DNA from: Aptenodytes patagonicus
Lineage: Eukaryota > Chordata > Aves > Sphenisciformes > Spheniscidae
DNA length: 64,000 nt
Direction of reading: 5' to 3'
Assembly (NCBI RefSeq): GCF_965638725.1
Contig: NC_134982.1
Span: 78,444,155 to 78,508,154, forward strand
Under the pieces are notes generated by a model, which saw nothing but the letters and a program-made list of their open reading frames with translations, had not been told where the DNA came from and did not search any database. The translations under genes and the position numbers were made by a program. Each line of letters begins with the position of its first letter. Positions within the stretch are counted from its first letter, which is position 1. Shown one piece after another: positions 63,974 through 64,000 of the stretch.

Positions 63974-64000
63974 TACACGCACACATAGTCTCACACACAC
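63974..64000. repeat. CA-rich microsatellite at window end (truncated)
   Basis: The window ends inside CACGCACACATAG..CACACACAC. The repeat continues beyond the last base, so its true length is unknown. Confidence 0.7.

Overview
This is vertebrate nuclear DNA. It has multi-exon genes with GT-AG introns, a long 3' UTR with AATAAA signals, simple repeats, and no bacterial operons, CRISPR arrays or recognisable viral genes. Two genes can be read with confidence: SNX30 on the plus strand and SLC46A2 on the minus strand. They lie tail to tail, as on human 9q32. The proteins are clearly diverged from the mammalian ones. The introns are compact (SNX30 exons 2-9 span only 25 kb) and recognisable interspersed repeats are few. 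Together these suggest a bird or possibly another sauropsid; human 9q corresponds largely to the chicken Z chromosome. The species assignment is an inference.

Layout. 1-9153 is the 3' part of SNX30 intron 1; exon 1, with the start codon, lies before the window. 9154-34017 holds SNX30 coding exons 2-9, eight exons whose phases join without a break into 384 residues (PX domain followed by BAR domain). 34018 to about 39220 is a long SNX30 3' UTR with several poly(A) signals. About 39220-42193 lies between the two genes and should contain the last coding exon and 3' UTR of SLC46A2, which I could not place securely. 42194-46793 holds SLC46A2 exons 3, 2 and 1 (436 residues, MFS transporter). 46794-64000 is upstream flank and intergenic DNA: simple repeats, a local tandem repeat at 58.2-58.4 kb, and several long but unconvincing ORFs, with no recognisable gene.

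The two genes are not known to share a pathway. SNX30 is an endosomal membrane-remodelling sorting nexin that pairs with SNX4. SLC46A2 (thymic stromal cotransporter, TSCOT) is a solute carrier. Their adjacency is conserved synteny rather than a functional cluster.

I did not find a new biological system. The most unusual non-coding structures are a 247-bp inverted repeat in SNX30 intron 6 with perfect 46-bp arms ending in TTAA (MITE-like) and a 65-nt imperfect hairpin in intron 1. Other points of interest are the unresolved SLC46A2 terminal exon and a small nested tandem repeat.
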